A stretch of 64,000 bases of DNA from Streptomyces alboflavus. Lineage in GTDB: Bacteria > Actinomycetota > Actinomycetes > Streptomycetales > Streptomycetaceae. The DNA lies in the NCBI RefSeq assembly GCF_000716675.1, contig NZ_JNXT01000040.1, positions 1 through 64,000 of the forward strand, read 5' to 3'. Made by a program: the position numbers and the translations under genes. Shown here one piece after another: positions 1 to 8,306 of this stretch (the first letter of the stretch is position 1; each line of letters begins with the position of its first letter). The notes under the pieces were generated by a model. That model ran no database searches, was not told where the DNA came from, and worked only from the letters and a program-made list of their open reading frames with translations.

Positions 1-1
1 G

Positions 2-169
2 GTCGTGGAATTCCGGAGCTTGAATGTCCGCCAGTGGGACGCGCTGGTAAGGGCCTGGACCGACGCGAACGACGAGGCGCTCGACGACGCCTGGGTGGAG
101 AAGATCGTGGACCTGGGCAGCCAGTGGGGTCAGTACGAGTACGTGACCAACGTGGGATTCGCGGCCTGA
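2..169 (+). CDS. C-terminal end of an unidentified protein (cut by window edge)
   Basis: An open frame enters from the left edge and ends at TGA 167-169, giving the last 55 residues of a protein. The visible part is acidic and tryptophan-rich (four Trp) and ends in Gly-Phe-Ala-Ala, with codon use normal for the window. I do not recognise the family. The start and most of the gene lie outside the window. Confidence 0.6.
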   Translation, partial: VVEFRSLNVRQWDALVRAWTDANDEALDDAWVEKIVDLGSQWGQYEYVTNVGFAA

Positions 170-203
170 GACGGACGGCGCGAAGCCCGCGGACGCCCGA
201 CGT

Positions 204-764
204 TCACGAATACGGCAGGCCGACTGCGGCGGGCGACTCCTGCCCCCTCCCGTCCCGGACGGACTTTTCGAGGAGCGTGAAGGACTTCGCCGTACCGCCC
301 GGCTGCGGCTTGCCCTCCCTATGACCCACCACCTGATAGCCGGCCCTGACGTAGTACGCACTCAGGCGGGCGTTTCCGGCCAAGCAGTCCAGACGTACAA
401 GAGGCCGACCGACCTCGGCGACGCGGCGCTCCGCGACTCGCAAAAGGTGCTGCCCGGTCCCCGACGGAACACGGCTGTGGTCCACCATGAGCCTGTGCAC
501 ATAGCCGGCCGTCGGAGGCTGCGGCCCCCAGGCATCCTCGTCCTCCCACCACAACTCCCAAGCACCGACCACACGATCAGCCGCCTGCGCGAGCCACACC
601 TCCCCGTTCGCCATGATCCGGCGGAAGTGATCCCTGCCCAACTCGCCGGGCTGCCACTGCCCAGTGATGCCCTGGGCGATCATCCAGCGGGCGGCATCGT
701 CACGGAGCCGGACGAGAGCGGAAAGGTCGGTGTCGTCGGCGAGACGGAAACGTAGATCATTCAC
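204..764 (-). CDS. GNAT family N-acetyltransferase
   Basis: Predicted cytoplasmic acetyl-CoA-dependent N-acetyltransferase of 186 residues, the usual size of a single GNAT domain. The acetyl-CoA loop appears as Arg-Val-Pro-Ser-Gly-Thr-Gly-Gln at about residue 95-105, following the beta strand GYVHRLMVD. The C-terminal half has the typical NARLSAYYVRAGY motif of the beta5-alpha4 region. I chose the GTG at 764 because the protein then begins with the standard first beta strand (VNDLRFRLA) and a GAGG lies about 12 bases upstream. A longer in-frame reading to 977 has an arginine-rich, unlikely N-terminus. The acceptor substrate is unknown. No neighbour is close enough to form an operon. Confidence 0.85.
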   Translation of the reverse strand: MNDLRFRLADDTDLSALVRLRDDAARWMIAQGITGQWQPGELGRDHFRRIMANGEVWLAQAADRVVGAWELWWEDEDAWGPQPPTAGYVHRLMVDHSRVPSGTGQHLLRVAERRVAEVGRPLVRLDCLAGNARLSAYYVRAGYQVVGHREGKPQPGGTAKSFTLLEKSVRDGRGQESPAAVGLPYS

Positions 765-1040
765 GCCGCGATCCTCGCACGGACGCCCTGCTCTCCTCGG
801 CTCCGTCATCGACTGAACCAGGCAGGCGCTCCTCGTCCGAAACCGGTTGGTCCGCTGGAAACACCCAGCTGGATGCTTCAACGCCCGTGCGAGACCGAGG
901 GTGTCAAAGGTTGGGCGAGGCGTTCGTCCACGGCGTTTCCGCAGTGGCGCCGGCACCCGCGCTGCCGAGCAGAGCAACGGTGGTCAATTGCCTCTACCGT
1001 GACGGCAGTAGACGCCGTGTCCAAGCGAACGGGGAACCCC

Positions 1041-1430
1041 ATGCCTGCCTACGTCATCGTCAACGTCGATGTGCTCGACGAGGAGGCCGCCCTGGCCTAC
1101 GCGTCCGTGGCCCAGAAATCCATCCTCAGCCATGGCGGCCGTTACCTGGTCGCGGGCTCCACGCCCGAGCCCGTCGAAGGCACCTGGGACTCGTCCCGGT
1201 TCGTGGTCATCGAGTTTCCCGACATGGACCGGATCCGGGAGTGGTACGACTCGCCCGAGTACCGGCGTGCCCGAGAGATACGGGAGGGCAAGGTCCGGGT
1301 GGGCATGCTGTTCGTCGAGGGCGCCCCACCCGAGGGCTTCTCCCTCCCGGCCCAGGACCCGTCCGGCGGACCGCGGGCCGAGCCGGGGCCGGAGCGAGGC
1401 GAGGGCCGGCCGGCGCCCAAATCGTGTTGA
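1041..1430 (+). CDS. DUF1330-like (ferredoxin-fold) protein
   Basis: A 129-residue protein. The first 95 residues match the DUF1330 pattern: a beta strand AYVIVNVDV, a YASVAQKSI helix, the strand GGRYLVAG, then FVVIEFPDMDRIREWYDSPEY. This is the small alpha+beta-barrel fold used by monooxygenase-like proteins of unknown substrate. The last 30 residues are a proline-, glycine- and arginine-rich tail absent from the usual family length. The start is the ATG at 1041, with GGGGAA just upstream. A methyltransferase gene follows after 31 bases on the same strand and may be cotranscribed. The biochemical role is unknown. Confidence 0.8.
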   Translation: MPAYVIVNVDVLDEEAALAYASVAQKSILSHGGRYLVAGSTPEPVEGTWDSSRFVVIEFPDMDRIREWYDSPEYRRAREIREGKVRVGMLFVEGAPPEGFSLPAQDPSGGPRAEPGPERGEGRPAPKSC

Positions 1431-1461
1431 CCGCCCCGGCGGGCAGTGCTGGAGTCGGGAC

Positions 1462-2202
1462 GTGGACAGCATCCCCGCCAACCGGCGGCTCTGGAACCAG
1501 ATCAGCAGCGCCTACCAGGACGTGCACGACCCACGAATCGGCGCCACACCCCGCCTGTGGGGCATGTACTCCATCCCCGACACGCACCTGAAGGCCCTGG
1601 GCGACGTCACCGGCAAACGCGTCCTCGAACTCGGCTGCGGCGCCGGCCAGTGGTCCAGGGCGCTCGCCGCCGAGGGCGCCACCGTGGTCGGGCTCGACCT
1701 GTCCGAAGCCCAACTCGCCGCGGCGACCCGCGCGATGGGAGCGGCCCGCTACCCGCTGGTGCAAGGCGCCGCCGAACAACTCCCCTTCGCCGCAGGCAGC
1801 TTCGACCTGGTGTTCTGCGACTTCGGCGGGCTCAGCTGGGCGCCCCCGCACCTGGCCGTCCCACAGGCCGCACGCGTCCTGGACCGAGGCGGGCGCCTGG
1901 TGTTCAATGTCGCCAGCCCATGGTTCGAATCCTGCTACGACGAAGCCGCCAGCCGCGTGACCACGACGCTGCAGCAGGACTACTTCGGTCTGAACACGAT
2001 CGCCGAAGGCGACGGCGCGACCAGCTATCAGCTGACCTACGGTGACTGGGTCAGGCTCCTGCGCGGCGCGGGTCTCATCATCGACGACCTCATCGAGCCA
2101 CGACCCGAACCCGGAACACGCAACGGCTACAACGAAACCGACCCACCCGACTGGGCACACCGCTGGCCGGCGGAACTGCTGTGGGTAGCCCACAAACCGT
2201 AG
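1462..2202 (+). CDS. Class I SAM-dependent methyltransferase
   Basis: A 246-residue cytoplasmic methyltransferase with the Rossmann-type SAM domain. Motif I is VLELGCGAGQW near residue 53-63, the acidic end of beta2 is VVGLDLSEAQL, and the post-II region reads GAAEQLPFAAGSFDLVFCDFG, as in UbiE/type-11 methyltransferases. The GTG at 1462 has GGAG at 1451-1454 and gives the expected length. The C-terminal third (YQLTYGDWVRLLRGAG) looks like the usual substrate cap. The acceptor cannot be told from sequence. It may be cotranscribed with the DUF1330-like gene 31 bases upstream. Confidence 0.88.
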   Translation: MDSIPANRRLWNQISSAYQDVHDPRIGATPRLWGMYSIPDTHLKALGDVTGKRVLELGCGAGQWSRALAAEGATVVGLDLSEAQLAAATRAMGAARYPLVQGAAEQLPFAAGSFDLVFCDFGGLSWAPPHLAVPQAARVLDRGGRLVFNVASPWFESCYDEAASRVTTTLQQDYFGLNTIAEGDGATSYQLTYGDWVRLLRGAGLIIDDLIEPRPEPGTRNGYNETDPPDWAHRWPAELLWVAHKP

Positions 2203-2570
2203 GTTCCGCCGCGCGGAAGAGGGCGAACTGCGTGTCCTGGCGCAGATGGACCGCCGGTGAAGTCTCGCACCGCGAGCGCGACCTCCAGAAGCCTGACCAG
2301 CCACACGACCTGTGCCGCGACCGCTTCCGTAACCACCAGCGGCAGGGGAGAGGCCGGCGCGAGGTGTGCCTGTGGAACGATCACCGCACATCCGGAGTGC
2401 GAGCACGCCTCAGAGGGTGAATGCGGCGCCGAAGCACTCGTCAAAGGCCGACCCGGGGGAAGTCCAAGGGCGCCAGGTCAGCTTCAACAAGGCAGCGAGT
2501 GAGAGCAGAGCAACGAACGCAGGGCAGAAACCGGGTGCTCGTGCGCGGGTGCACGAGGGATGCTGCCGAC
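2203..2570. other. Intergenic stretch, nothing recognised
   Basis: About 370 bases between the methyltransferase and the YrhB-like gene. Short open frames exist on both strands but none has a convincing ribosome binding site, composition or family match. A GAGG at about 2555 is the ribosome binding site of the next gene. No strong inverted repeat was seen. Confidence 0.5.
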
Positions 2571-3110
2571 ATGATTGATCGCGAGTTCGCCATCCGGCTG
2601 ACCCAGGAACACCTGGACCACCAGTACTCGGGGTGGCTGGTGGTGACCGAGACTGAGGAGCACGAGCTCGTCTGGATCGTCTACTACCAAAGCGCAGAGT
2701 ACGTACGAACGGGAGATACCGCTCACATGGTGGGCGGCAACGGCCCTTATCTCGTGGATCGTGCCGACGGCGGCCTCCACCAAATCGGGCCCGTATCCGC
2801 GCTGACCGGCGAGTGGGAGGTCGACTACCGGACCCGCATCCGGAAGATGACTGTGCGAACCGCTGTGGATGACATGCACGACGACGTCCGTCGGGCAGCG
2901 GCCGCCCGCGGACGGATCCACGCCATGCACCTGCTGCGCCAACGGGTCCCCTCACTCGCTCACGCCGAGGTGATCGAATACGTGACCGCGTTGCAGAGTG
3001 GCCCCGCCCCGCTCCGCCTCGTGGCCATCGCCACTGAGGCCCTGGTTCCAGCCCTTAATCCGGTCGTCACAGTCCGGACCATTCGGCCCGGACAGGGCGC
3101 AGTTGACTGA
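2571..3110 (+). CDS. YrhB / Imm35-like protein
   Basis: A 179-residue protein. Its first 100 residues resemble the YrhB domain, also called immunity protein family 35 (Imm35) in polymorphic-toxin loci: a helix MIDREFAIRLTQEHL, then strands including WIVYYQSAEYV and the motif GNGPYLVDRADGGLHQIG near residues 60-77. In that family the domain binds a partner toxin or acts as an orphan. The C-terminal 70 residues are helical and not recognised. The ATG at 2571 follows GAGG by about 12 bases. No toxin gene is adjacent, so an immunity role is only suggested by family. Confidence 0.6.
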   Translation: MIDREFAIRLTQEHLDHQYSGWLVVTETEEHELVWIVYYQSAEYVRTGDTAHMVGGNGPYLVDRADGGLHQIGPVSALTGEWEVDYRTRIRKMTVRTAVDDMHDDVRRAAAARGRIHAMHLLRQRVPSLAHAEVIEYVTALQSGPAPLRLVAIATEALVPALNPVVTVRTIRPGQGAVD

Positions 3111-3185
3111 ACGCGCAACACGAGCCGCCGCGCGCTTCGAGTGACCGGAGCAGCGTGAGCTCGGCGGACTGCCTGGCGCAGGTCT

Positions 3186-3848
3186 CTAGAGTCGGCAGCT
3201 GATCTCCATCCCGTCCTCCACGGGGAACGTGACGCTCTGGTAGCCGTTCCGGGAGTCGCGGACGTAGTCGAGGTACGGCGCGAGGTCCTCCAGGTCGACG
3301 TCGTCGGCGACGACGAGGGTGCCGGGTGCGAGGCGTGGTTCGAGGAGTCGCAGGACGGGCAGGCACAGGTCTTTCCAGCCGTCGAGGAGGACGAAGTCCG
3401 CGGGGTCGGTGCGTGCGGCGAGGGTGTCGCGGGCATCGCCCTCGAGGACGGTGATCACGTCGTCGAGACCCGTCTCGGCGAACGTCCGGCGAGCGGCCGC
3501 GGCCTTGGCGGCGCTCAGCTCTGTACTGATCACGTGTCCCGTCCCGTTGTCGCGCACCGCGGCGGCGAGATGGAGCGTGGAGATGCCGAAGGACGTGCCG
3601 AACTCGACGACGGTGGCGGGGCGGACGGCCCGGATCAGGTTGTAGAGGAGGCGGCCGCCCTGGGCGGAAATCGGCATGTACACCTCCGCGTTGACGTCGG
3701 CCTGCTCCTGCGGGCCGAGGGGCGCGGAGCCCTGGGGCAGCGCCGCCCGGGCACGCCTGCTGGTCTCCTCGTCCTGCTCGGCATGCCGGAACATCCGGTT
3801 GAGGGCGGAGGAGACGCGGGGGTCTTCGAGGGTGTTGGTCGGTGTCAT
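3186..3848 (-). CDS. O-methyltransferase (family 3, class I SAM)
   Basis: A 220-residue SAM-dependent O-methyltransferase of the caffeoyl-CoA/catechol type. The SAM motif is VVEFGTSFGISTLHLA near residues 85-100. Next come an acidic second strand (ISTELSAAKAAAARR), a DARDTLA loop, and the metal/substrate strand DFVLLDGWKDLCLP. An upstream helical lid is present (residues 1-80). The length is normal. The gene is divergent from a TetR gene, with a 27-base inverted repeat in the 71-base gap. A TAGCCT box seven bases before the ATG suggests a leaderless transcript, so TetR control is likely. The substrate is unknown. Confidence 0.88.
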   Translation of the reverse strand: MTPTNTLEDPRVSSALNRMFRHAEQDEETSRRARAALPQGSAPLGPQEQADVNAEVYMPISAQGGRLLYNLIRAVRPATVVEFGTSFGISTLHLAAAVRDNGTGHVISTELSAAKAAAARRTFAETGLDDVITVLEGDARDTLAARTDPADFVLLDGWKDLCLPVLRLLEPRLAPGTLVVADDVDLEDLAPYLDYVRDSRNGYQSVTFPVEDGMEISCRL

Positions 3849-3858
3849 GAAACCTAGG

Positions 3859-3885
3859 CTAGACGCACCGTTGCGTAGCGTCTAG
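3859..3885. promoter_or_regulatory. Palindromic TetR operator over divergent promoters
   Basis: Perfect outer arms CTAGACGC (3859-3866) and GCGTCTAG (3878-3885) enclose inner arms ACGCA (3863-3867) and TGCGT (3872-3876). The site overlaps the likely -10 box of the leaderless O-methyltransferase (TAGCCT on the minus strand) and sits 35 bases before the TetR start. Size and symmetry fit a TetR dimer site; binding itself is inferred. Confidence 0.65.
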
Positions 3886-3919
3886 GGATTCTGGCCTACC
3901 CTGGCCCCAGGAGGCAGAC

Positions 3920-4594
3920 ATGGAACGAGGGAGTACGGCCGCCACGACGGCCGGGCCGGAACCGGCGGCACGCCACCACGGCAACAGGCACGGCCGCAGC
4001 GAACAGGCCCGGCAGGCGGTCCTTGAGGCGGCCGACGACCTCTTGGTCGAGAAGGGCTTCACCGGCGTCACCATCGAGGGCATCGCCGCCCGGGCGGGCG
4101 TCGCCAAGCAGACCGTCTACCGCTGGTGGAAGACCAAGACCGACATCCTCCTGGACGCCTTCCTCCAGGACGCGGCCGAAGCCCTGACCCCGCCGGACCA
4201 CGGCGACCTGGCCCCGGACCTGCGCGCCCACCTGCGCCAACTGGCCCTGTTCCTCACCCGGTCCGACGCGGGCGCCGTCTTCAAGGCCCTCATCGGGCAC
4301 GCCCAGCACGATCCCGCGTTCGCCGCCGCCCTGCGGTCCGCGTACCTCGACGAACAGCGCCGACGCGACCGACTCCCGCTGGAACGCGCGGTGGAGCGCG
4401 GCCAGCTCGCCGCCGGACTCGACCTGGCGGCGGAGGTCGACCAACTCGTGGGACCGGTCTACCACCGCGTCCTGGTCACGGCGGAACCCGTCGACCAGGC
4501 GTTCACCGACCGCCTCGTCGAGGATTTCCTGCACCGCGCGGACGTAGCGGACGTAGCCGAAGCCGCTGACGCGGGGGAGATGGGGAGCCGATGA
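3920..4594 (+). CDS. TetR family transcriptional regulator
   Basis: A 224-residue regulator. Residues about 27-75 form the TetR HTH: RQAVLEAADDLLVEKGFTGVT, then IAARAGVAKQTVYRWWKTKTDI, whose recognition helix carries the usual TVYRWW. The remaining 150 residues are the helical ligand-binding/dimer domain (TetR_C_11-like). A 25-residue disordered leader precedes the HTH. The ATG at 3920 has AGGAGG eleven bases upstream. It is divergent from the O-methyltransferase and overlaps the next gene by ATGA, so it probably represses both its own two-gene operon and the methyltransferase through the 3859-3885 palindrome. The ligand is unknown. Confidence 0.9.
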   Translation: MERGSTAATTAGPEPAARHHGNRHGRSEQARQAVLEAADDLLVEKGFTGVTIEGIAARAGVAKQTVYRWWKTKTDILLDAFLQDAAEALTPPDHGDLAPDLRAHLRQLALFLTRSDAGAVFKALIGHAQHDPAFAAALRSAYLDEQRRRDRLPLERAVERGQLAAGLDLAAEVDQLVGPVYHRVLVTAEPVDQAFTDRLVEDFLHRADVADVAEAADAGEMGSR

Positions 4595-4965
4595 CTTTGG
4601 AGGCAGGCCAGCGCGTGGTGCTGGCGGCGGACACCCGGCTGACCGATTCGGTCGAGGTGTCGGGGGTCGTCGTCGGGTTCCTGTCCCTGGCGGCGGGCAC
4701 CGGCGGGACCGTCGAGCAGGTGGTCGTCCACCAGAAGGAGAGCGACGACGGCGTGCGCGAGTACGAGCGGCTCAAGTCGCTGCTCGACTCCTTCGGGGGC
4801 CAGATGCCCACGGAGAGCAGGAGGCAGCTCGAGGAGAAGGTCGGCTCCCTGGAACCCGCGTGGACCGCCTTCCAGGAACGGGTGCCTCGCGTGAGCGTGC
4901 GGGTCCGCTTCGACAACGGGTTCATCCTCGACGGGGCCCAGGAGGACGTCTTCGTCCCCGCCTGA
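4591..4965 (+). CDS. Conserved protein of unknown function, coupled to TetR gene
   Basis: A 124-residue protein whose ATG overlaps the TetR stop by four bases (ATGA), so translation is coupled. It has beta-rich ends (VVLAADTRLTDSVEVSGVVVG and VSVRVRFDNGFILDG) and a charged helical middle (residues 45-90), with no signal peptide or membrane segment. I do not recognise the family. Since it shares the TetR transcript it may help sense or process whatever the regulator responds to, but this is inference. Confidence 0.75.
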   Translation: MTLEAGQRVVLAADTRLTDSVEVSGVVVGFLSLAAGTGGTVEQVVVHQKESDDGVREYERLKSLLDSFGGQMPTESRRQLEEKVGSLEPAWTAFQERVPRVSVRVRFDNGFILDGAQEDVFVPA

Positions 4966-5046
4966 GGGCGCGTACCGGGCCGTGCCGGTGCCTGGCCGGT
5001 GGCGGTGGCCCAGATCCGCCGTCGACAGACCCTGAACGGGGAACTT

Positions 5047-5631
5047 CTAAGCCGTGACCGGTACGGCCGACCTGGCGGCCTTCTCGATCTTCGCGCGGTG
5101 GGCCGCCCGGGCTTCCTCGTCGATCGGCTGCTCGTTCTCGGAGCGCACCCCGGTCCGGCCGTCGACGCTCTCGCGCAGGATGTCGGCGTGCCCGGCATGC
5201 CGGATGGACTCGCCGAGGACATGGACCATGACGGCGAAAAGGTTCGTGTTGGGAGATGGCTCCGGCCACCACGGCACGTGGCCGGGGGCGTCGAGGGGAA
5301 GCTCGTTGATCGTCGCGTCCGAGTGTTCCCACGTACGTCGGTAGAACGCGATGATCTGTTCGCGGGTCTCGTCCTCGGTCGCCCACTGATCGCTGCCGTC
5401 GTGGTCCTGCCACCGGCACAGCGGTTCCGGGGAGGGGCGGTGGAAGACCTCGCCGAAGTATCTGGCCTCGACGGTGGCCACGTGTTTGACCAGACCGAGG
5501 AGGTTGGTCCCGGTGGCCGTCAACGGCTGGCGTGCGTCGTACTCGGACAAGCCGTCGAGCTTCCAGAGCAGCGCCTCGCGGTCCCGCCGCAGTCTCCCGT
5601 GCAGGATGTCCTTCGCGAATTCATCGATCAT
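5047..5631 (-). CDS. DinB-like (DUF664) protein
   Basis: A 194-residue member of the DinB/DUF664 four-helix family, thought to bind a metal. Helix 1 carries LLGLVKHVATVEARYFGEVF, with a His near residue 49, and the C-terminal helix carries MVHVLGESIRHAGHADILRE with further His residues; these match the three-His metal site of the family. The ATG at 5631 gives the usual MIDEFAKD start. An in-frame ATG at 5649 would add six residues. In actinomycetes some relatives are thiol-dependent (mycothiol) transferases, but the activity here is unknown. It converges with the gene ending at 4965. Confidence 0.85.
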   Translation of the reverse strand: MIDEFAKDILHGRLRRDREALLWKLDGLSEYDARQPLTATGTNLLGLVKHVATVEARYFGEVFHRPSPEPLCRWQDHDGSDQWATEDETREQIIAFYRRTWEHSDATINELPLDAPGHVPWWPEPSPNTNLFAVMVHVLGESIRHAGHADILRESVDGRTGVRSENEQPIDEEARAAHRAKIEKAARSAVPVTA

Positions 5632-5747
5632 GCGGCATGAGCCTGCCACGGGCTGTTGATGGTCTCAAGATCCGTACGTGGTCCGACACGACAGGCAGAG
5701 CCGAGGCCGGCCCATGTCCGGCCCCGGCATGCGCAAGATCCCGAGTG

Positions 5748-6338
5748 CTACGCCACGGTGGGCGCCTGGTCGGCGGGTTCCCAGCCGGTCTCGGTCGCCC
5801 AGCGTTCGGCTGCCGTCATCAGAACCTCCGTGGCAGGGGACTTGATCTGCCCGTAGTCCGGCAGGTCCGGCACACTGAGAGCCAGCCGCTGCTTGAACGC
5901 CCCCCACGCCTGGCGCGCGGTTTCGTCCGCGCGCAAGTAGTCACGGAACAGGAGGGCGAAGCGAGCGTTCGGGCCGCCTCGCGCACGCAGATGGACGTTG
6001 CACCGGCGCACACCGGGCGGCGGCGCGAACACGAGCTTCCGGCATTCCTGCCGCCCGGAGATCTCCACGCGGTTCCATGGTTCGGGGCGGCAACGGAAGC
6101 CGATCGCGGCGAAGAGCCCGACGTACCGGGCCTCGTCGATCGTCGTGACCCGCACTTGAATGTCCACGCAGTCCTTGGCCGCCAGTCCTGGCACCGAGGT
6201 GGATCCCACATGGTCGATCGCGCAGGCGTGCTCTCCGAGAGCGTCCCGCAGCTTTCCGGCGAGCGACTCGAAGTCCGCTCGCCACTGCGGCTGGTAGTCC
6301 AACACGGCCACGGTGTTCGGCTCGTCAGGGAACGGCAT
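5748..6338 (-). CDS. GrpB family protein
   Basis: A 196-residue member of the GrpB/UPF0157 family, a nucleotidyltransferase-like fold of uncertain function. The signature is near residues 30-60: the strand AIDHVGSTSVPGLAAKDCVDIQV, in which the GSTSVPG loop and the Asp of DIQV copy the GS...D pattern of nucleotidyltransferases. The NVHLRARGG region also fits. The start is taken at ATG 6338; ATG 6353 would add five residues. It sits 49 bases downstream of the flavoprotein gene on the same strand and could share its transcript. Confidence 0.85.
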   Translation of the reverse strand: MPFPDEPNTVAVLDYQPQWRADFESLAGKLRDALGEHACAIDHVGSTSVPGLAAKDCVDIQVRVTTIDEARYVGLFAAIGFRCRPEPWNRVEISGRQECRKLVFAPPPGVRRCNVHLRARGGPNARFALLFRDYLRADETARQAWGAFKQRLALSVPDLPDYGQIKSPATEVLMTAAERWATETGWEPADQAPTVA

Positions 6339-6386
6339 GGCTCCAGCATGCACCGGTGGTGCCGAACCCCACCGGCGTTCCCGGGG

Positions 6387-7565
6387 TCAGGTCAGGTCGA
6401 GGAAGCTCCACCGGGCCTCGGGCTGGGCACCACTCAGCCACTTGCCGCAGTTCTGGAGCACGACCGGGCTCGACGTGATGTGCTGCGTGCCCGTCCCGAG
6501 GTCGCGCAGGAAGCGGTCGACCGGGCCGCGGCGGATCGCCGCCGAGCCGGCCCAGCGATGTGCAGTGCGGCCCACCTCGTACGCGGACGATGTCGTGTGG
6601 TTCAGGGTGAGACGGATCAGAGTGTCCTGCTCCGTGCTCGGCAACGCGCCCTGGTCCAAGGTCTGTTCGACGTCCCGCCAGACGTCGTACACCCAGGCCC
6701 GGGCTGCCCGGAGCGTGGCCTCCGCCGTCGCGTACTCGGCGTGGAACTGCGAGGTGTCGACGGCGGCGCCCCGCGAACCGGTCCGCGCCGCGGCGACCCG
6801 CTTCAGCTCGTCCAGGAGGCGTCGGCCGACGCCGAGGGCCCAGCCCGTGTGCCCGATGGCGGACATGTTGACCAGGCCGAGGCGGTAGACGGCGCCGCCG
6901 TTGACGGGGGTGTCCGTGGTCGCGACGTAGGTGTACTCCTGCGGTACGTACACGTCCGTGCAGTGGTAGTCGATGCTGTGTGTCGCGCGCAGCCCGAGCA
7001 CGTCCCAGTTGCCGTCCAGCGTCACCTGCGACTTCGGCATCGCGAGGACGCGCAGCTCACCGGTGCCCTCGACCTGGATCGCGCTGTGGATGTGGGTGGC
7101 GTGCGCCATCCCGGAGGCGAACTGCCACTGGCCACTGACCCGGAAGCCGCCCGCCACGGGCACGGCACGGCCGGGGCGCGTGCCGTGCCCGGAGAGCAGT
7201 GCGTACTTGCCGTTCGCCACGTCGGGGAACAACTCGGCCGCCGCGTCCTCGGCGAGGTACGCCGCGGTGGTCCCTGTCATCAGCTGCAGCGCGAACATCG
7301 TCCACCCGGCCGAGGCGTCGTGGTAGCTCGCCCGCTCCACCGTCTCGATCAGCTGCCGCGGCGCGAACTCGAATCCGCCGAGGCTCAGCGGAAGCTCGGC
7401 CCGCACGATCCCGGTGTCGAACAGCGCCCGCGCGGTGTCCTCCGGGAGCATCCCCAACTCCTCAGCGGCGTCAGCCCGTTCGTCGAGCATCCCGCCGAGC
7501 GCGTCGATCCGCTCCAGCACATCCGCCAGTTCCGCACCGACATGCAGCTGACCCTTGTCCCCCAT
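6387..7565 (-). CDS. Acyl-CoA dehydrogenase-like flavin-dependent monooxygenase
   Basis: A 392-residue protein with the acyl-CoA dehydrogenase fold: a helical N-terminus, a central beta domain (GGFRVSGQWQFASG at about residues 135-155), and a C-terminal helical domain. The catalytic Glu of true dehydrogenases is not evident. The pattern (SLGGFEFAPRQLIETVE, then ASAGWTMF) resembles group D flavin monooxygenases such as HsaA and NcnH, which take FMNH2 or FADH2 from a separate reductase. No reductase gene is adjacent. The ATG at 7565 has GAGAGG seven bases upstream. The substrate is unknown; an aromatic or polyketide-like compound is a reasonable guess. Confidence 0.8.
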   Translation of the reverse strand: MGDKGQLHVGAELADVLERIDALGGMLDERADAAEELGMLPEDTARALFDTGIVRAELPLSLGGFEFAPRQLIETVERASYHDASAGWTMFALQLMTGTTAAYLAEDAAAELFPDVANGKYALLSGHGTRPGRAVPVAGGFRVSGQWQFASGMAHATHIHSAIQVEGTGELRVLAMPKSQVTLDGNWDVLGLRATHSIDYHCTDVYVPQEYTYVATTDTPVNGGAVYRLGLVNMSAIGHTGWALGVGRRLLDELKRVAAARTGSRGAAVDTSQFHAEYATAEATLRAARAWVYDVWRDVEQTLDQGALPSTEQDTLIRLTLNHTTSSAYEVGRTAHRWAGSAAIRRGPVDRFLRDLGTGTQHITSSPVVLQNCGKWLSGAQPEARWSFLDLT

Positions 7566-7901
7566 GAAGTTCCTCTCCTCGTGGCCTGTTCGCCGATCGT
7601 CTCACGCACCGGACCGGCGGACCGGGTCGGAGACCGCAACCAGTAGGAGACGTCGGCCTGTTGGAGTGCGATCCGTCTGCCCGGTCACACGCGATGTGCC
7701 GCTGCGGAGCAGGACGGCGAGACCCATCAGCGCGACGGCCGCGCACACGGCAACGCCGGTCCTCGGACCTGACCAGGTCCCGAAGACCGACGTCACGCGT
7801 GTCGTCCCGGATGGGCGCGAGAGAGCGTCCGGCACAGGACCGGAGCCCACGGTTGTCGCAGCGAGGCTTCTCGCGAGGGCCCGGCCGGGTGACCGGCCGA
7901 C
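7566..7901. other. Intergenic stretch with possible gene remnant
   Basis: About 336 bases between the flavoprotein start and the secreted-protein stop. A minus-strand frame of 82 codons (7602-7850) contains one hydrophobic stretch reminiscent of a transporter membrane helix, but it has no clear start signal and no recognisable family, so I treat it as a possible decayed fragment. The terminator hairpin at 7882-7899 lies at its right end. Confidence 0.4.
7882..7899 (-). terminator. Terminator-like hairpin after the secreted-protein gene
   Basis: A perfect inverted repeat, CGGCCGG (7882-7888) and CCGGCCG (7893-7899), with a four-base loop, lies two bases beyond the stop codon of the secreted protein (minus strand). 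There is no T-run, which is common for Streptomyces terminators. Confidence 0.5.
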
Positions 7902-8306
7902 TCAGCCGCTCAGATACACCTTGGCGTCGGCGGCCTTCCACCAGCCCGTCGAGATCTTCGTGACCTTGCCACCGCAGTCCGTGTACTTGTCGGTCACGCC
8001 GGACGGCACGAAGACGATCTTGCCGTGCACGCAACGGCCGTTGCCCTTTGTGTCGTTGAGGGTGCCAGTCACGCTGCGCTTCCCGTTCCAGGCGCACTCC
8101 TTGTACTTCAGCTTGCCACCGTCGATCTTGATCGTCTTCTTCCAGCACGTGGGTGCCTGCGCGCCGACGTCCCCGGCCGACGACACGGCGGTCCGTTCGG
8201 TCGCCGGTGCGGCAGGCTGCGCCTGTGCGCCCACGGCCGGGAGCGCGAACACGGCCGTCCCCAGGGCAGCGGCACCCACCAGGCTCGTACGGATCTTGCT
8301 CATCAT
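7902..8306 (-). CDS. Small secreted protein with Sec signal peptide
   Basis: A 134-residue protein with a clear Sec signal peptide: charged MMSKIRTS, a hydrophobic core (LVGAAALGTAVFALPAVG) and a likely signal peptidase cut after Ala-Gln-Ala near residue 29. The mature part of about 105 residues is lysine-, glycine- and threonine-rich with four cysteines, probably two disulfides, and is predicted to be beta-rich and extracellular. I do not recognise the family. GGGGAAAG lies about six bases before the ATG, and the hairpin 7882-7899 follows the stop, so it is probably monocistronic. Confidence 0.75.
   Translation of the reverse strand: MMSKIRTSLVGAAALGTAVFALPAVGAQAQPAAPATERTAVSSAGDVGAQAPTCWKKTIKIDGGKLKYKECAWNGKRSVTGTLNDTKGNGRCVHGKIVFVPSGVTDKYTDCGGKVTKISTGWWKAADAKVYLSG

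Noticed and set aside
5532..7646. A 704-codon plus-strand frame over the GrpB and flavoprotein genes
   Set aside because: It is antisense to two well-recognised proteins and is Arg/Pro/His-rich.
7602..7850. An 82-codon minus-strand frame with one hydrophobic segment
   Set aside because: There is no ribosome binding site and no recognisable family; it is at most a decayed transporter fragment.
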